Shown here in pieces: positions 30,514-41,522 of a DNA stretch of 64,000 nt (the first letter of the stretch is position 1; every line of letters begins with the position of its first letter). A program made the position numbers and the translations under genes. The stretch is from the NCBI RefSeq assembly GCF_022602565.1, contig NZ_JALBCV010000005.1:62001-126000 (forward strand). The letters run 5' to 3'. This DNA is from Rosenbergiella metrosideri (lineage in GTDB: Bacteria > Pseudomonadota > Gammaproteobacteria > Enterobacterales > Enterobacteriaceae). The notes under the pieces were generated by a model that worked only from the letters and a program-made list of their open reading frames with translations, was not told where the DNA came from and did no database searches.

Positions 30514-31122
30514 ATGATCAATAATATTTACTGTATTGGCCGTAATTACGTTGAACATGCCCAAGAGCTAGGCAATCGAGTTGAAGAAGATCCTGTGGTA
30601 TTTAGTAAACCGAATAGCGCATTGATCGTTGGCAATACCATCACCTTACCGACGTTCTCCCAAGATGTTCACTATGAAACGGAGATTGTGGTAAGGATCT
30701 CTGCGCCTGCTTTTCAGATCGAACCCGATCAAGCGGATGCGTACTACGACAGTGTAGCCATAGGCTTAGATCTTACTGCCCGTGATCTGCAAGCCGATTT
30801 GAAGAGTAAAAAATTACCCTGGTTACTGGCTAAGGGATTTAATGGCTCCTGCTATGTCAGTGATTTTGTTGCGAAACAGACTGTCCCGCAACCGATCCAT
30901 TTTGGGTTGGCTATCAATGGTGAGACAGTTCAACAAGGTGTGAGCAGTGAAATGGTATTCAGTATTAAGCAGATAATTGCGTTTATTAGCCGTTATATTG
31001 CCTTACAGCCAGGAGATATTATTTTTACTGGAACTCCTAAGGGGGTGGGAAAGCTAGAAAGCGGAGATAAACTGCGATTAACGCTGGAAGGTGAAATAAT
31101 GGCTGAGCTACAAGTGGAGTAA
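30514..31122 (+). CDS. Fumarylacetoacetate hydrolase (FAH)-family protein
   Basis: Small FAH-superfamily enzyme of the acylpyruvase/oxaloacetate-decarboxylase-like type (similar in layout to E. coli YcgM). Metal-ligand residues Glu55, Glu57 (HYETE) and Asp86 (LDLTARD) and the C-terminal FTGTPKGVGKLESGD are present, so it is probably active. 202 residues. Substrate cannot be told from sequence. It stands alone between sfsB and ispB, where E. coli has no such gene, with 19 bp to convergent ispB and a GGAG ribosome site. Confidence 0.85.
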   Translation: MINNIYCIGRNYVEHAQELGNRVEEDPVVFSKPNSALIVGNTITLPTFSQDVHYETEIVVRISAPAFQIEPDQADAYYDSVAIGLDLTARDLQADLKSKKLPWLLAKGFNGSCYVSDFVAKQTVPQPIHFGLAINGETVQQGVSSEMVFSIKQIIAFISRYIALQPGDIIFTGTPKGVGKLESGDKLRLTLEGEIMAELQVE

Positions 31123-31141
31123 GCTTGTAGCTCGTCGTGGC

Positions 31142-32113
31142 TTAGCGGTCGCGTTGTACTGACATGTGCGCAAGGGCCTCGAGTGCTTCACGCCAAGGAG
31201 TGGCCGGAAGTATTGCCAAAGCTTGAATGGCCTTATTTGCCTCTTCCTCTGCTCTTTGCTGTGTCCAAGCCAAGGAACCACACTGCTGCATCGTCTCAAG
31301 CACTTGATCCAGCAGATGACGTCCATTCCCTTCTTCGATCGCACAGCGGATCATTGCGGCTTGCTCTGGCGTACCATTACGCATCGCATGTAATAGAGGA
31401 AGGGTCGGTTTGCCTTCACTCAGATCGTCGCCGACGTTTTTACCCAGCGCTGCATTATCGGCGCTGTAGTCTAAAAGATCGTCGATCAACTGGAAGGCGG
31501 TACCAATATAACGACCGTAATCTTTCAGTGCTTGCTCTTGTTCAGGCGTGGCGTCAGCGAGAATGGCTGAGGTCTGTGCCGCGGCTTCAAACAAACGTGC
31601 TGTCTTACTATAGATAACACGTAGATAACTCTCTTCCGTAATATCCGGATCATTACAGTTCATCAACTGCAAGACCTCGCCTTCAGAGATCACATTTACG
31701 GCTTCTGACATGAGCTCAAGGATCTTCAAGGATCCTAGTTGAGTCATCATCTGAAAGGCACGGGTATAAATAAAGTCACCGACCAAGACGCTCGCCGCGT
31801 TACCAAAAGCAGCATTGGCGGTCGCTTTACCCCGACGCATATCAGATTCATCGACAACATCATCGTGGAGTAGGGTAGCAGTGTGGATAAATTCGATCAG
31901 GGCAGCATTGAGGATATGTTTTTCACCCTCATAGTTGAGTGAGCGTGCAGCAAGTACCGCAATCATGGGTCGAATTCGCTTACCGCCACCGCTAACGATA
32001 TAATGGCCTAGTTGACTGATGAGGACGACATCTGAATCAAGCTGCTTGAGAATATTTTTATTTACCGCGGCCATATCCGGGGCGGTAAGTTCTGTTATCT
32101 GCTCTAAATTCAT
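31142..32113 (-). CDS. ispB: IspB, octaprenyl diphosphate synthase
   Basis: Trans-prenyltransferase making the side chain of ubiquinone and menaquinone. Both aspartate-rich motifs are intact: DDVVD (84-88, in LLHDDVVDESDMRRGK) and DDLLD (211-215). From the start MNLEQITELT it is exactly 323 residues as in E. coli; the 30-residue upstream extension is not family-like. Divergent from rplU. Confidence 0.97.
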   Translation of the reverse strand: MNLEQITELTAPDMAAVNKNILKQLDSDVVLISQLGHYIVSGGGKRIRPMIAVLAARSLNYEGEKHILNAALIEFIHTATLLHDDVVDESDMRRGKATANAAFGNAASVLVGDFIYTRAFQMMTQLGSLKILELMSEAVNVISEGEVLQLMNCNDPDITEESYLRVIYSKTARLFEAAAQTSAILADATPEQEQALKDYGRYIGTAFQLIDDLLDYSADNAALGKNVGDDLSEGKPTLPLLHAMRNGTPEQAAMIRCAIEEGNGRHLLDQVLETMQQCGSLAWTQQRAEEEANKAIQALAILPATPWREALEALAHMSVQRDR

Positions 32114-32343
32114 ACAATTAGTCAGTTTATCTCTGTGAGCCATCTTCAACGGCATTTCGGGTAAAAGTCGCGGAAATTCTGCTGGTGTCCAGAACCACGC
32201 CAAAGAGTTAGTGTAACACTCTCATCGAGCGTTAATTTATCAATAATGATCACTAAGAATAAACTTATTGTACTAGAAATTTCGTATTGCGAAACCTTGG
32301 AGCGTGACTTGGTTTTTTTTTCTGCAATACCTGAAAAGTTCAC

Positions 32344-32372
32344 TTGTTTTCTGCGGGATAGTTGCGTAGAAT
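32344..32372 (+). promoter_or_regulatory. Candidate sigma-70 promoter of rplU-rpmA
   Basis: TTGTTT, a 17-base spacer and TAGAAT, followed by a G/C-rich discriminator TCGCGCCC typical of stringently controlled promoters. It lies about 70 bp upstream of rplU in a 330-bp spacer (32114-32443) that otherwise shows no gene. Confidence 0.65.
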
Positions 32373-32425
32373 TCGCGCCCTATGTGAATATTTTATCGCG
32401 CCGCCTATTTAACCTAAAAGGCTAG

Positions 32426-32755
<330 letters not shown>

Positions 32756-32770
32756 GAGGAGATTTAACAA

Positions 32771-33028
32771 ATGGCACACAAGAAAGCTGGTGGTTCGACT
32801 CGTAACGGTCGTGACTCAAACGCTAAACGTCTTGGCGTTAAACGCTTTGGCGGAGAAACTGTACTAGCAGGTAGCATCATTGTTCGTCAACGTGGAACCA
32901 AATTCCACGCAGGTAACAATGTTGGTTGTGGTCGTGACCACACTCTGTTCGCTACTGCAACAGGTCAAATCAAATTCGAAGTTAAAGGTCCAGAAAACCG
33001 TAAATACGTCAGCATCGTTGCTGAGTAA
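32771..33028 (+). CDS. rpmA: 50S ribosomal protein L27
   Basis: L27 reaches the peptidyl-transferase centre with its N-terminus. 85 residues; begins [16 protein letters not shown], the unprocessed form normal for Enterobacterales. In E. coli yhbE follows in the same operon; here a terminator and non-coding DNA follow. Confidence 0.99.
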   Translation: MAHKKAGGSTRNGRDSNAKRLGVKRFGGETVLAGSIIVRQRGTKFHAGNNVGCGRDHTLFATATGQIKFEVKGPENRKYVSIVAE

Positions 33029-33068
33029 TCGGTTCTCTCTGCAGGTTTACCTGTAGGACTGAAGAATT

Positions 33069-33096
33069 AAAGCCCCGCAGCTTTGCGGGGCTTTTT
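33069..33096 (+). terminator. Rho-independent terminator after rpmA
   Basis: Stem AAGCCCCGC/GCGGGGCTT with a short AGCTTT loop and a T-run. It separates rplU-rpmA from obgE, 170 bp further on. Confidence 0.93.
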
Positions 33097-33256
33097 ACAT
33101 TCTGTTGTAAAAGATCGTTGACTACACGAACGAGTTCCTTGTTTGATCGCCTATTCCTACTCACTATTATTAAGATCAAACATTAAGATCCGCTGCCGGT
33201 CAGCTGATATGACCCTGGCGGACCCGCCGACCTAGCTCTGGACGGCGTATGCATGA

Positions 33257-34444
<1,188 letters not shown>

Positions 34445-34450
34445 AAAGAA

Positions 34451-34476
34451 GGGGTAACCGAGTGGTTACCCCTTTT
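34451..34476. terminator. Bidirectional terminator between obgE and entH
   Basis: Perfect 9-bp stem GGGGTAACC/GGTTACCCC around GAGT, with TTTT on one side and an A-rich flank (T-rich on the other strand). It marks the left edge of the enterobactin cluster. Confidence 0.85.
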
Positions 34477-34479
34477 ACG

Positions 34480-34899
34480 TTACCCTAGTATTGTCACCGT
34501 CAGTCGAGCACTGCAACAGAGTTTACCTCGTAGGTTTTTAATCTCTATCTGCCAAACCTGTATTTGCCCACCAAGGTGCAGAGGCTGGCATACCGCCGTC
34601 ACTTTGCCGTTGGCGACAGCACGATGATGACTAGCATTCACCTCAATACCGACCACATTTTGCCCTTGGTGACAGGTCAGCCAACCCGCCATCGATCCCA
34701 TCGACTCGGCCAACACCACACTTGCGCCACCATGGAGTAAACCAAAAGGCTGGCAAGTACGGGCATCTACCGGCATTTCTGCTTCGAGGTGCGTGGGATG
34801 CAGGGCAGTGAAGACAATCCCGAGATGTTCGATCAGACAGTTTTTCCCCATATCATTGAGGGCGTCAAGGTCGATGGATTTTTTCCAGATCGTCTGCAT
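34480..34899 (-). CDS. entH: EntH, proofreading thioesterase of enterobactin synthesis
   Basis: Hotdog-fold thioesterase that clears wrongly loaded acyl groups from the EntB carrier domain. The conserved [18 protein letters not shown] contains the catalytic-region His-Gly-Gly and the acidic residue; 139 residues (137 in E. coli). Last gene of entCEBAH, three bases after entA. Other hotdog thioesterases are similar, but the context is decisive. Confidence 0.94.
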   Translation of the reverse strand: MQTIWKKSIDLDALNDMGKNCLIEHLGIVFTALHPTHLEAEMPVDARTCQPFGLLHGGASVVLAESMGSMAGWLTCHQGQNVVGIEVNASHHRAVANGKVTAVCQPLHLGGQIQVWQIEIKNLRGKLCCSARLTVTILG

Positions 34900-34902
34900 T
34901 TG

Positions 34903-35649
34903 CTATGCGCCTAAGGTTGCACCACCATCAATAACAATATCCTGTAATACGATATGGCTCGCAAGATCCGATGCTAGAAACAGGATCGTGTTAGTGATCT
35001 CGCGGGGTTTAGCGATCTTTTTCAAAGGAATACCGAGTTTAAACTGATCAGGAAAACCATTAATCATCTGCTGCTCAGCTTCAGGGGTATGCCATAAGCT
35101 ACGTTGCATTGCGGTATCTGTTGAGCCCGGCGAAACGATATTGCAGCGCACCCCATAGGGGGCCATTTCTAAACCTACCGTCTGGCAAAGGCTGCGTAAC
35201 GCCGCTTTGGATGCACCATATGCCGACATGCCAAGACGTGGGGCATGAGCGGAATTAGAGGCAACGCTGACAATAGCGCCAAACCCTTGCTGACGAAATA
35301 GCGGAAGCGTTTGTGAAAAGAGGTTAAACGCTCCACCGGCATTAACATTAAAGCAGGCTTGCCAATCTTCGAAACTCAAGACGTCGGTCGCACCAATACG
35401 TAGAATACCTGCAGCATTGACTAAGACATCAAGACGAGGTTGCTGGGCTAATTGCGCTTGGCAGACGTCAGCGACCTGTTGAGGATCGGCAACGTCCATG
35501 ACTGTGCAGTGGAAAGGATAGTGCTCGCCGGAAAACTGTTTATCGAAGCCAATAACGATGGCGCCAGCTTGATGAAACGCACAGGCTGCGTCGTAACCAA
35601 TCCCTTGGCCAGCACCGGTCACCCAGACATATTTGTCGCGAAAATCCAT
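34903..35649 (-). CDS. entA: EntA, 2,3-dihydro-2,3-dihydroxybenzoate dehydrogenase
   Basis: Short-chain dehydrogenase oxidising 2,3-dihydro-DHB to 2,3-dihydroxybenzoate with NAD+. Rossmann motif TGAGQGIG (about 10-17), catalytic Ser and YGASK motif (Tyr/Lys). From the start MDFRDKYVW it is exactly 248 residues as in E. coli; two adjacent Met codons just upstream are also possible. 12 bases after entB. Confidence 0.97.
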   Translation of the reverse strand: MDFRDKYVWVTGAGQGIGYDAACAFHQAGAIVIGFDKQFSGEHYPFHCTVMDVADPQQVADVCQAQLAQQPRLDVLVNAAGILRIGATDVLSFEDWQACFNVNAGGAFNLFSQTLPLFRQQGFGAIVSVASNSAHAPRLGMSAYGASKAALRSLCQTVGLEMAPYGVRCNIVSPGSTDTAMQRSLWHTPEAEQQMINGFPDQFKLGIPLKKIAKPREITNTILFLASDLASHIVLQDIVIDGGATLGA

Positions 35650-35661
35650 ACTCATCATCCG

Positions 35662-36510
35662 TTATTTATTCCCAGAAAGTAGTACCCACCAAGCATCGAA
35701 AGTAGGCGTTTTCGCTAGCGTTACGAAGTCCATACTCGGAATCGCCTGACGCCAGCGTGAAGCCAATGCCATCATTCGTACTGAGTCTAGGCCATAATCA
35801 ATCAGATTTTCGTCATCTTCTGGAATATCATCATCTTCGAGCAAGGGTAAAATGGCATCGCGTAACGCTTGCTTTGAGGCAGGCAGTAATAGCAGGTCAT
35901 CGGTCATCACCACTTTTCCACTGCGACCAGCGGTGTAGGTTAGCGCCATAAGATGCTCTTCTCGACTGAAGTCGGCCAAAGCATCGGCAACCATAAAGGG
36001 TTTGATATCCCGCATAAATGCATCTGTCGCGGTAGTCAGGCAACCAATATGGGCATAGACACCGGTGATAATCAATTGGTCGCGACCCATCGCTTTCAGC
36101 TGCTGTTCAAGATCAGAGCGCTGAAAAGCACTGTAACGCCACTTGGTCAGGACGATATCTTGTTCATCTGGGGCCAAGGCGGCGGTTACTTTTTGTTGCT
36201 CAGGATGACGATTTAAGCCAGGCCCCCACATATCGTTCAGTAGAGCGCGGTCCTCATCACTTTGCTCATTGGGTTGTGCAGTGTAGAACACTGGGATACC
36301 CAACGCTTTACATTGTTGGCGTAAGGCCGCGATATGGCCTACTACGGTATCGACAAATTCACTATTTTCTCCCCAGAAATTAAGGAAGTAGTTTTGCATA
36401 TCGTGAATTAATAATGCAGCGCGTTGTGGTTCGAAGGTCCAGTTCACTTTATTCTTCGGTAACTCATCGGCGGTCGGCAGGGCATAGGCCGTTAGTTTAG
36501 GGATACTCAT
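35662..36510 (-). CDS. entB: EntB, isochorismatase / aryl carrier protein
   Basis: Bifunctional. The N-terminal isochorismatase (about 1-205) makes 2,3-dihydro-DHB, with catalytic Asp37 (LIHDMQNYF) and Lys123. The C-terminal aryl carrier domain (about 215-282) has Ser243 (YGLDSVRMM), the phosphopantetheine attachment site, and presents DHB to EntF. 282 residues (285 in E. coli). It needs a phosphopantetheinyl transferase, and no entD is in this window. Confidence 0.97.
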   Translation of the reverse strand: MSIPKLTAYALPTADELPKNKVNWTFEPQRAALLIHDMQNYFLNFWGENSEFVDTVVGHIAALRQQCKALGIPVFYTAQPNEQSDEDRALLNDMWGPGLNRHPEQQKVTAALAPDEQDIVLTKWRYSAFQRSDLEQQLKAMGRDQLIITGVYAHIGCLTTATDAFMRDIKPFMVADALADFSREEHLMALTYTAGRSGKVVMTDDLLLLPASKQALRDAILPLLEDDDIPEDDENLIDYGLDSVRMMALASRWRQAIPSMDFVTLAKTPTFDAWWVLLSGNK

Positions 36511-36546
36511 GACAACTCCAAAATCGATACACTATAAATAGGGGCA

Positions 36547-38166
36547 TTAAGCATTGTTCTTACTTTCTTCAAGTAGTTGCTGACGGAGCAACTTTTTATC
36601 CACTTTTCCGACTGGGGTTAGCGGTATGGCGTCGCTAAAGACGAATCGATCGGGTAATTTAAATTCGGCTATCCCTTGGTCACGTAAATGGCGACGTAGC
36701 TGTACAGCTTTTACCGCTTGTTTGGTGACGATATAGGCGCAACTTTTTTCACCTAATAATTCATCACTCATCGAGACAAGAGCAGCGTGGATAATGTCTG
36801 GATGTCGTTGTAAAAGATTCTCGATCTCTTCAGCGGCAATCTTTTCCCCGCCACGATTGATTTGATCTTTTTCACGGCCCTGAACAGTAATATAGCCGCG
36901 TTCATCAATCGAAATGAGATCGCCTGAGCAATAAAAGCCCTGTTGATCGAAGCAAGCCGCATTATGTTCTGGGCTATTATAGTATCCACGGAAAGTATAT
37001 GGACCACGGGTCATTAAACGGCCGGTCGTATTAACCGGAAGCGGTTGGCCTGCTTCATCAGCCACCCAGACTTCATCATCGGGTGAAATAGGGCAGCCTT
37101 GCGTGGTAAGGATGGTCTGTTGATCGTCATCGAGACGCGTATAGTTCACCAAGCCCTCTGCCATACCAAATACTTGCTGTAACTGGCAGCCGATTTCTGC
37201 AGGAATTCGTGCGGCTAAACTTTCGCTCAGCTTGGCTCCGCCAACTTGCAGTAAACGCAGTGAAGCGAGCTGATGCGCGCAGTTCCACTCTTGTATCGAC
37301 TGCAACCAGAGACTCACCGCAGGCGGTACTAAGGCCGTGACATTAATAAGGTGTTCGGCGATTAAGCTAAAGCAGGTAGTTGGGCTTGGATCGGGTGCCA
37401 AAACGCTAAGTCCACCACTGTATAGTACGCCAAGAATACCCGGTGAGCTCATGGGGTAGTTATGGGCGATAGGCAGTGCGCATAAATAACGCGTCTGCTC
37501 TGTAAATTGGCAAATATCGACACTACCAGTAATGCTGTAATAATAGTCGTTGTGGGTACGAGGAATCAGTTTAGGGGTTCCAGTACTGCCTCCCGACAAT
37601 TGGAAAAAGGCTACGTTATCTGCGGCACTTGGTGTTGGGGTGAACGAGTCGGCGGCTTGAGTATACAGCGACAATAAACTCGGTTCTTCGTCAACAGCGT
37701 TGTGCCAAACTTGATGTTGGAGCTCCGGACACTGCGCGCGGAGTTCATCGATAAAACGATTATCGCTAAAGACCGAATGTTGTCGGTCGGCGATTAGTAA
37801 CCGAGGTTTAATTTGAGCGGCATAGGCACTCAATTCGCTGCGCTGGTGGCTGAAAAGTGCATTAACCGGGGCTACGCCTAATTTTAATAGGGCAAAAAAG
37901 ACAATATAAAATTCGCAGTGATTCCCCAGCTGAACTAATGCCGTATCCCCCGATCGCATCCCACGACTTTGTAACTGTGCAGCCAATTGGTCGCTGTATT
38001 GTGCAAGCTGGCGGTAGCTGAGCGTTTGTATCGCATCGATAATCGCTTGGCGATCGCTATCATGATGCCGATCGAGAATATCTGTTAGAGGAAGGTCTAA
38101 CCAATAGCCTTTTTCACGATAACGTGCCGCCAGCTCTGCAGGCCAAGGCGTAAAAGAAATGCTCAT
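36547..38166 (-). CDS. entE: EntE, 2,3-dihydroxybenzoate-AMP ligase
   Basis: Adenylates 2,3-dihydroxybenzoate and loads it on EntB. AMP-binding motif [15 protein letters not shown], then the YCSGDL and [14 protein letters not shown] core motifs and the C-terminal catalytic Lys (PVGKVDKK). 539 residues (536 in E. coli). Sixteen bases after entC and 36 before entB. Confidence 0.97.
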   Translation of the reverse strand: MSISFTPWPAELAARYREKGYWLDLPLTDILDRHHDSDRQAIIDAIQTLSYRQLAQYSDQLAAQLQSRGMRSGDTALVQLGNHCEFYIVFFALLKLGVAPVNALFSHQRSELSAYAAQIKPRLLIADRQHSVFSDNRFIDELRAQCPELQHQVWHNAVDEEPSLLSLYTQAADSFTPTPSAADNVAFFQLSGGSTGTPKLIPRTHNDYYYSITGSVDICQFTEQTRYLCALPIAHNYPMSSPGILGVLYSGGLSVLAPDPSPTTCFSLIAEHLINVTALVPPAVSLWLQSIQEWNCAHQLASLRLLQVGGAKLSESLAARIPAEIGCQLQQVFGMAEGLVNYTRLDDDQQTILTTQGCPISPDDEVWVADEAGQPLPVNTTGRLMTRGPYTFRGYYNSPEHNAACFDQQGFYCSGDLISIDERGYITVQGREKDQINRGGEKIAAEEIENLLQRHPDIIHAALVSMSDELLGEKSCAYIVTKQAVKAVQLRRHLRDQGIAEFKLPDRFVFSDAIPLTPVGKVDKKLLRQQLLEESKNNA

Positions 38167-38182
38167 GAATACGTACCTAAAA

Positions 38183-39373
38183 TTAATGTAAACCGAAGGC
38201 TTTTAGCATAGTACTGAGTTTGGTACCGGTCTCTTGCCACTCCGAAAGCGGATCGGAAGCAGGAACGATACCTGCGCCGGCAAAGAGGGTAACCTGTTGT
38301 GGGGTTAATTGTGCACAACGAATCGTCACGACCCATTCGCCATTACCTTCATCATCGCACCAACCCACCATGCCACCAAAGAGTTCTCTAGGGAAAGGCT
38401 CTAACTGTTGAATTAGACGGCAAGCTAACTGATGAGGGTAGCCGCTCAATGCAGGGGTAGGGTGAAGTAATCCTGCTAGCGCTAGCGCATTTTCTTCAGC
38501 GTGATGGGTAATCCCTTGTACGGTGGTCGCAAGGTGCCACAGTTGTGAGGTGGTGACCAATTCTGGAACTTGCGGCACTTGTAACTGCTCAGCGACCGGG
38601 GCTAATACTTTTGCCATCGCGTCTATAACTAGCTGATGCTCATGGCGGTCTTTGGTCGATGCAAGCAGCGTCTGGCCTACACGATAATCGTCCTCTTGGT
38701 CTAGCTGACGCTTTGCTGAACCGGCTAAAGGGCGAGAGCTAAATTGATTTTTTTGCTTACGTAGCAGGAGTTCAGGGCTTGCACCCAGTAATACTTCGTT
38801 ATTTGTAAGCGGGACATGGAAATGATAGTTATCCGGGTTCTGCGCCATAATGCGGCCCATCAACGCAGTGCTATCAATAGGGTCCTCTGTCGTCAATTTT
38901 AGCAGCCTAGAAAGAACGACTTTATCTAGCTCACCTCGATTCATTGCTGCGACAGCATCGCTTACCATCTTCATAAAATGGGGTTGATCAGGGTAAGCTT
39001 GCTGACCGGTGATTGAGGCGATCGGTTGCTGTAGAGAAGAACGGAGCTCTGTGGCCAATTGGTCACGGTCGGTACGGGTAACTTGCTGGGGAATAAACAG
39101 CGCGGTCGGCTGATGGGAATCAAAGGGAATAGCTCCCACCACTAATGGGTCTCTAATCCCTGCGGCACGGGCAAGACGAAATTGTTCCCGCAGCATCTGT
39201 TGAAAAGCGTCTTGGCTTCCCTCGCCATCAAGCAAAGGCTGGGTAATACGTTTAAAGCAACCGTCAGTCAGCAGGCTGGTTTCTGGAGAGGTAAACAGAA
39301 AACGTTCGTTTAATGCGCCCTGTTGTTGAATTTTGCAGTGTGGAATATTTTCAACGGCAGTGATTTCGACCAT
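38183..39373 (-). CDS. entC: EntC, isochorismate synthase
   Basis: Chorismate-to-isochorismate isomerase, the first dedicated step of enterobactin synthesis. The chorismate-binding domain is complete: [10 protein letters not shown] near the centre, [15 protein letters not shown] with the conserved His, and [15 protein letters not shown] near the C-terminus. 396 residues (391 in E. coli). First gene of entCEBAH, with a Fur-box-like site about 30 bp upstream. In E. coli this operon is repressed by Fur-Fe2+. Confidence 0.97.
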   Translation of the reverse strand: MVEITAVENIPHCKIQQQGALNERFLFTSPETSLLTDGCFKRITQPLLDGEGSQDAFQQMLREQFRLARAAGIRDPLVVGAIPFDSHQPTALFIPQQVTRTDRDQLATELRSSLQQPIASITGQQAYPDQPHFMKMVSDAVAAMNRGELDKVVLSRLLKLTTEDPIDSTALMGRIMAQNPDNYHFHVPLTNNEVLLGASPELLLRKQKNQFSSRPLAGSAKRQLDQEDDYRVGQTLLASTKDRHEHQLVIDAMAKVLAPVAEQLQVPQVPELVTTSQLWHLATTVQGITHHAEENALALAGLLHPTPALSGYPHQLACRLIQQLEPFPRELFGGMVGWCDDEGNGEWVVTIRCAQLTPQQVTLFAGAGIVPASDPLSEWQETGTKLSTMLKAFGLH

Positions 39374-39400
39374 AATAGCACCATTAAATGATAAGATAAT

Positions 39401-39419
39401 TAATAATGATTATCATTTG
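39401..39419. promoter_or_regulatory. Fur box between entC and fepB
   Basis: The minus strand matches the 19-base Fur consensus at 16 positions (core ATGATAATCATTAT). It lies 28 bp from entC and 120 bp from fepB in the 165-bp divergent spacer, so it could control both operons, as the entC-fepB site does in E. coli. Confidence 0.85.
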
Positions 39420-39538
39420 AATTTTGGCGGTAAGCTACGCTTAACTCCCTTACCTGTCAACTGATGAGGCCCACTTAAGGTTAACTTCTCATTAAGACCT
39501 TAGGATTACGCACTAGATGCTCATATAGGAAAGCCATT

Positions 39539-40498
39539 ATGATCCGACGCTCAAGACTGCTAAATATTCTCTTAGTCAGTGTGTTGTTACCTTTAGCAGG
39601 GCTGAGTCAAGCAGCCGATTGGCCAAGGCAAGTCGTGACGGATAATGGGACGGTGACAATAAAGAGTGCACCGAAAAGAATCGTCTCGACCAGTGTTACC
39701 CTGACGGGATCGTTACTCGCCATCGATGCCCCTGTGATAGCCAGCGGTGCAGGTGTGCCGAATAGCCGCTTTACCGATAACCAAGGCTTTTTTAGCCAAT
39801 GGGGTGCTGTGGCGAAGCAAAAGCACGTACAGCGCTTATATATTGGTGAGGCGAATGCCGAGATGGTGGCTGCGCAGGCCCCGGACTTAATCGTCGTCAG
39901 CGCCACGGGGCACGACAGCGCGCTGCGGTTAGTGAATCAACTTTCAAGCATTGCACCAGCGATTGTCGTCAATTATGACAATAAAAGCTGGCAGCAGATC
40001 GTTACGCTGCTAGGTCAAGCTACCGGTCATGAAGATCAAGCGAATACCTTAGTTCATCAGTTTGACCAGCGCGTTGCCGCATTAAAACCCAAATTAAAAC
40101 TCCCTCCTCAGCCTGTCTCCGCTTTTGTTTGGAATGGAGGTGGGAAAGAGGTGAATCTCTGGACCGCAGACTCTGCTCAAGGGAAACTGTTACAACAGTT
40201 AGGGTTCACCCTAGCGCCAACGCCGACCGGGCTGGCAACTAGCCACAGTATGGGACAGCGTAAAGATATTATTCAGCTTTCCGGTGAAAAAATGAGTGAA
40301 GGGCTGAGTGGTAAAAGCTGGTTAATGTTCGTCGCGGACGATAATACGGTCAAACAAGTGAATGATGATCGTTTTCTACAGCAAGCATCTGCTGTGAAGC
40401 AAGAGCATGTCTACCCGCTGGGTAACGATAATTTCCGTTTAGATTACTACAGCGCGACAGATACTTTAGCGATGCTAGAAAAACTCTTTGTGCATTAA
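39539..40498 (+). CDS. fepB: FepB, periplasmic ferric-enterobactin binding protein
   Basis: Substrate-binding component (cluster A-II, helical backbone) delivering ferric enterobactin to FepDGC. Signal peptide about residues 1-25 (cleavage after SQA), no lipobox. The periplasmic-binding fold TroA-like motifs PKRIVSTS and ANAEMVAAQAPDLIVVS are present. 319 residues (318 in E. coli). Here fepB heads one operon with fepDGC; in E. coli it is separated from them by entS. Confidence 0.96.
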   Translation: MIRRSRLLNILLVSVLLPLAGLSQAADWPRQVVTDNGTVTIKSAPKRIVSTSVTLTGSLLAIDAPVIASGAGVPNSRFTDNQGFFSQWGAVAKQKHVQRLYIGEANAEMVAAQAPDLIVVSATGHDSALRLVNQLSSIAPAIVVNYDNKSWQQIVTLLGQATGHEDQANTLVHQFDQRVAALKPKLKLPPQPVSAFVWNGGGKEVNLWTADSAQGKLLQQLGFTLAPTPTGLATSHSMGQRKDIIQLSGEKMSEGLSGKSWLMFVADDNTVKQVNDDRFLQQASAVKQEHVYPLGNDNFRLDYYSATDTLAMLEKLFVH

Positions 40499-40499
40499 G

Positions 40500-41522
40500 G
40501 TGAAAAACACTCAATCCTCTTCGTGGTGTAAACCCTTAGGACTCTTTTCCGGGGCAATAATCGTCTTATTTGGCTTAATCATTGTGAGTTTGCTGACTGG
40601 AGCCAAGACGATTCCCTTATCAGAAAGCTGGTCAAGCCTGTCATTGTGGTATACCTGTCACAGTGAGAATTGCGACATTATCCGGTATTCACGGCTGCCG
40701 CGGACCTTGGCTGGCTTAGTCGCAGGCTGTGCGCTGGGGCTAGCCGGTGCATTGATGCAATCTCTGACGAGGAATCCGCTCGCTGATCCTGGTCTATTGG
40801 GCGTCAATTCAGGTGCCAGTTTTGTTACCGTCGTGGGATTAAGTTTCTGGGGAACACTCTCTTTCTGGCAGAGTTTTTCTTTAGCATTTTTAGGGGCTCT
40901 TTTGGCGGCCATTGTCGTGGCGATTACCGGTGCAGGACGCGGCGGCCGATTGAACCCGATTCGTCTGACGTTAGCAGGTGTTTCGTTAGCGGCTATTTTA
41001 GAAGGGCTGACGAGTGGTATCTCTCTGTTAAACCCCGATATTTACGATCATCTGCGCTTCTGGCAAACCGGGTCATTAGATGTACGGCAACTTACGATCT
41101 TTAGCTTACTCGGCCCGGTGGTAGCGATTGCTACCCTTTGCACGTTGATGCTGAGTCGTTCATTAAATGCGATCAGCATGGGCGAGGATCTCGCTCGCAC
41201 CTTAGGAACACGCGTCGGACTTGTGCAGCTGTGTGGGCTACTGCTTATCGCGTTATTATCTGCCTGTGCAACGGCTCTGACCGGCCCTATTGCTTTTATT
41301 GGACTGGTTGCGCCGCATCTTGCGCGTGGCATCTTAGGCAGCGACCATCGTTATTTTTTACCGGGTACGGTGCTAATCACCCCGGCTGTTTTACTGCTTG
41401 CTGATATTATTGGTCGTAGTATTGCCCCTAGTGAAATTCGTGTATCGATTATCACTGCTCTTATCGGTGCCCCCGTCTTAATTATTCTCGTTCGTCATCG
41501 GATAGGGCGTGGCATGTCATGA
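40500..41522 (+). CDS. fepD: FepD, ferric-enterobactin permease subunit
   Basis: FecCD-family inner-membrane permease forming a heterodimer with FepG. About nine to ten membrane segments; the family segment SLTRNPLADPGLLGVNSGAS and the coupling-loop region GPIAFIGLVAPHLAR are present. The GTG at 40500, one base after the fepB stop, is chosen (340 residues); a TTG at 40488 overlapping fepB is an alternative. Neither has a strong ribosome site, so translational coupling to fepB is likely. E. coli length 334. Confidence 0.95.
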   Translation: MKNTQSSSWCKPLGLFSGAIIVLFGLIIVSLLTGAKTIPLSESWSSLSLWYTCHSENCDIIRYSRLPRTLAGLVAGCALGLAGALMQSLTRNPLADPGLLGVNSGASFVTVVGLSFWGTLSFWQSFSLAFLGALLAAIVVAITGAGRGGRLNPIRLTLAGVSLAAILEGLTSGISLLNPDIYDHLRFWQTGSLDVRQLTIFSLLGPVVAIATLCTLMLSRSLNAISMGEDLARTLGTRVGLVQLCGLLLIALLSACATALTGPIAFIGLVAPHLARGILGSDHRYFLPGTVLITPAVLLLADIIGRSIAPSEIRVSIITALIGAPVLIILVRHRIGRGMS

